Below, one piece after another: positions 50,839 to 52,167 of a DNA stretch of 52,167 nt. Origin of the DNA: JABFRJ01 sp031379035. GTDB lineage: Bacteria; Pseudomonadota; Alphaproteobacteria; Rhizobiales; Hyphomicrobiaceae. The stretch's first letter is position 1. Every line of letters starts with the position of its first letter. Under the pieces are notes generated by a model. It saw only the letters and a program-made list of their open reading frames with translations. It made no database searches and was not told where the DNA came from. Location of the stretch: positions 1 to 52,167 of the forward strand of contig JANNEU010000093.1 in NCBI GenBank assembly GCA_031379035.1, written 5' to 3'. The position numbers were made by a program, and so were the translations under genes.

Positions 50839-51618
50839 ATGCTGGCCATTGGCCTGACCGCGCTCTGCGGTCTGCAGCGTCTTGTCGCGCGCATGTGTGT
50901 CGGCGCCGCCGCCGCGCGTCCGCTTACACTTTTCATCGGTATGGCAGCGGTTGTGGGAGCGGTCGCCGGCTGTTCCAATAACACCCGGCCTCAGTCAAAT
51001 GCGCAGCCGAGCCTTGTCTCAGGCACAGCAGGCGCAACCGCACCTTCTGGAACCCTCGACCGCTACAGCGCCAAGACCGGCTCGTCGTCATCACCACGGC
51101 TCTTCACCGAAGGCGATCAGATTCCGAAAGGCGGCGGACATCTCAAGCTCGGCGCGCCTTACAAGATCGCCAACCGCTGGTACGTCCCGGCTGACGAGCC
51201 AGGCTATGACAAAAGCGGTCTCGCCTCTTGGTATGGCAATGATTTTCACGGTCGCAAAACCGCTAACGGTGAAGTCTTCGATATGCACGCGCTGACAGCC
51301 GCACACCCGACGTTGCCGCTGCCGTCCTATGCCTATGTCACCAGCACGAAAACCGGCAGGACCGTTCTGGTCCGCATCAACGACCGCGGCCCTTATGCGC
51401 ACGACCGCGTCATGGACCTTTCGCGGCGTACCGCTGAAGCGCTGGGCGTCGCTGCTGCCGGTGTCTCTGAAGTCCGCGTCAAATACGCCGGCCGTGCGCC
51501 ACTCAACGGTGACGATAGCCACGAACGCCGCTTCCTCGCCAGCCAACCATGGGCACAATCGTTGGCCATGTCGCGCCCCGCCGCGCCGCAGCGGCGCATG
51601 GGGTTGTTCCACGATTAG
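50839..51618 (+). CDS. rlpA: RlpA-like septal ring lytic transglycosylase (lipoprotein)
   Basis: About 259 residues. I start at the ATG behind a GGGAG-rich stretch. The leader includes LTLFIGMAAVVGAVAGCS, a lipobox whose Cys would be lipidated. An internal ATG (50893) gives a shorter leader. The double-psi barrel RlpA domain has GLASWYGNDFHGRKTANGEVFDMHALTAAHPTLPLPSYAYVTS, VRINDRGPYAHDRVMDLS and ALGVAAAGVSEVRVKYAG, with the conserved Asp of NDRGP and the Glu/His of the ANGE-x-x-D-x-x-A-x-T-A-AH motif. RlpA cleaves glycan strands lacking stem peptides at the septum. No SPOR domain follows, unlike E. coli RlpA. Confidence 0.9.
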   Translation: MLAIGLTALCGLQRLVARMCVGAAAARPLTLFIGMAAVVGAVAGCSNNTRPQSNAQPSLVSGTAGATAPSGTLDRYSAKTGSSSSPRLFTEGDQIPKGGGHLKLGAPYKIANRWYVPADEPGYDKSGLASWYGNDFHGRKTANGEVFDMHALTAAHPTLPLPSYAYVTSTKTGRTVLVRINDRGPYAHDRVMDLSRRTAEALGVAAAGVSEVRVKYAGRAPLNGDDSHERRFLASQPWAQSLAMSRPAAPQRRMGLFHD

Positions 51619-51651
51619 GCTCGGGTGGTGCATGATCGAGACATCGTGTCT

Positions 51652-52167
51652 CTATGCATCAGTCACCTGAAAGCCCTTCCAATAGGGATCGCGATCATCG
51701 ACGAAGATGGTGTTGTAGCCCGTTAAACGCGCCCAGCCTTCAATGGATGGGATGATGGCGTCGTATGCACCCACCTTGGCGCGGCCTTCGATGCGGCCGA
51801 TGAATTCCGAGCCAATGATGCTCTCGTGGACGAAGCGGTCGCCTTCTTTGAGTTTGCCGAGGGCGGCCCATTGCGCCATGCGCCCGCTGGTGCCGGTGCC
51901 GCACGGCGAGCGATCAATTGCCTTGTCACCATAGAACACCGCATTGCGCGCGGTGGAGGTCGACTTCAAAGTCGCTCCAGTGAACATCACGTGCGACAGC
52001 CCGTTGATGTCCGGCTTATCCGGATGCTGGAATGAGAACTTCTCGCCGAAGATTTTGCGGACGCGTGGCGCAAGCGTCAGCACATCGGACGGCTGGATAT
52101 GCTCCAGCCCGCGGAAATTCTTTTGTGGGTCGATAATGGCGTAGAAGTTACCGCCATAGGCCACGTC
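51652..52167 (-). CDS. 4-hydroxyproline epimerase / proline racemase family (5' end outside window)
   Basis: The frame is open to the right edge, so the start is outside. The 172 codons seen carry VAYGGNFYAIIDP, a FTGATLKSTSTARNAVFYGDKAIDRSPCGTGTSGRMA segment with the second catalytic Cys (SPCGTGTSG), and a SIIGSEFIGRIEGRAKVG tail. This is the C-terminal half of the proline racemase/4-hydroxyproline epimerase family. The SPCGTGTSG form suits hydroxyproline epimerase. It would convert trans-4-hydroxy-L-proline to cis-4-hydroxy-D-proline. It converges with rlpA 33 bp away. Confidence 0.88.
   Translation of the reverse strand, partial: DVAYGGNFYAIIDPQKNFRGLEHIQPSDVLTLAPRVRKIFGEKFSFQHPDKPDINGLSHVMFTGATLKSTSTARNAVFYGDKAIDRSPCGTGTSGRMAQWAALGKLKEGDRFVHESIIGSEFIGRIEGRAKVGAYDAIIPSIEGWARLTGYNTIFVDDRDPYWKGFQVTDA

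Overview
The window looks like chromosomal DNA of a GC-rich alphaproteobacterium, most likely in or near the Hyphomicrobiales (Rhizobiales). This rests on the urtABCDE-ureDABCEFG layout, the crcB-rluC-HAD phosphatase order, dispersed extragenic palindromes and TRAP-type catabolic uptake genes. It is an inference from gene content and base composition, not a taxonomic assignment. I see no rRNA, tRNA, CRISPR array, prophage or insertion sequence.

Layout. 0-4.5 kb: the end of a membrane/spermidine-synthase-like fusion, then crcB, rluC and a HAD phosphatase. 4.6-11.6 kb: a plus-strand aromatic-CoA cluster holding a free Old Yellow Enzyme (OYE), an FAD monooxygenase-OYE fusion of the 2-aminobenzoyl-CoA monooxygenase/reductase or salicylyl-CoA 5-hydroxylase type, an SDR, a MarR regulator, a crotonase and a DapA-superfamily protein. 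Three junctions in it are overlapping start/stop codons. 11.7-16.6 kb: a secreted M23 peptidase with five Ig-like repeats and an IlvD/Edd sugar-acid dehydratase. 16.8-22.5 kb: mostly hypothetical or envelope genes (an orphan Imm11-like protein, a GNAT, a secreted protein, a GH114-like protein with a long pentad-repeat stalk, a TPR protein). 22.6-30.0 kb: a minus-strand catabolic block reading SDR, thioesterase, TRAP dctP (interrupted by an in-frame TAA), dctQ, dctM, an indoleamine 2,3-dioxygenase homologue, acyl-CoA dehydrogenase and RidA. 30.2-44.0 kb: urea ABC transporter and urease operon with a sigma-54-type promoter in front. An AbrB/PIN toxin-antitoxin pair and several small genes sit inside it. 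44.0-52.2 kb: a lipase-like protein, small secreted proteins, a methyltransferase-ATP-grasp fusion, an RsmB-type rRNA methyltransferase, a DsbA-family protein, an RlpA lipoprotein and a truncated 4-hydroxyproline epimerase.

How the genes may work together. The two catabolic blocks, 11 kb apart, together hold most of the parts expected for aerobic CoA-dependent breakdown of anthranilate: ring monooxygenase/reductase, SDRs, crotonase, acyl-CoA dehydrogenase, thioesterase, and a RidA that could hydrolyse the enamine left by ring reduction. An IDO-like enzyme could feed tryptophan into the route. The CoA ligase, kynurenine formamidase and kynureninase are not in the window. A 22-bp palindrome upstream of the free OYE, with a matching half-site inside the promoter of the fused monooxygenase, is a good candidate operator for the MarR protein. 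The urease block is a complete urea import and hydrolysis unit under likely nitrogen control.
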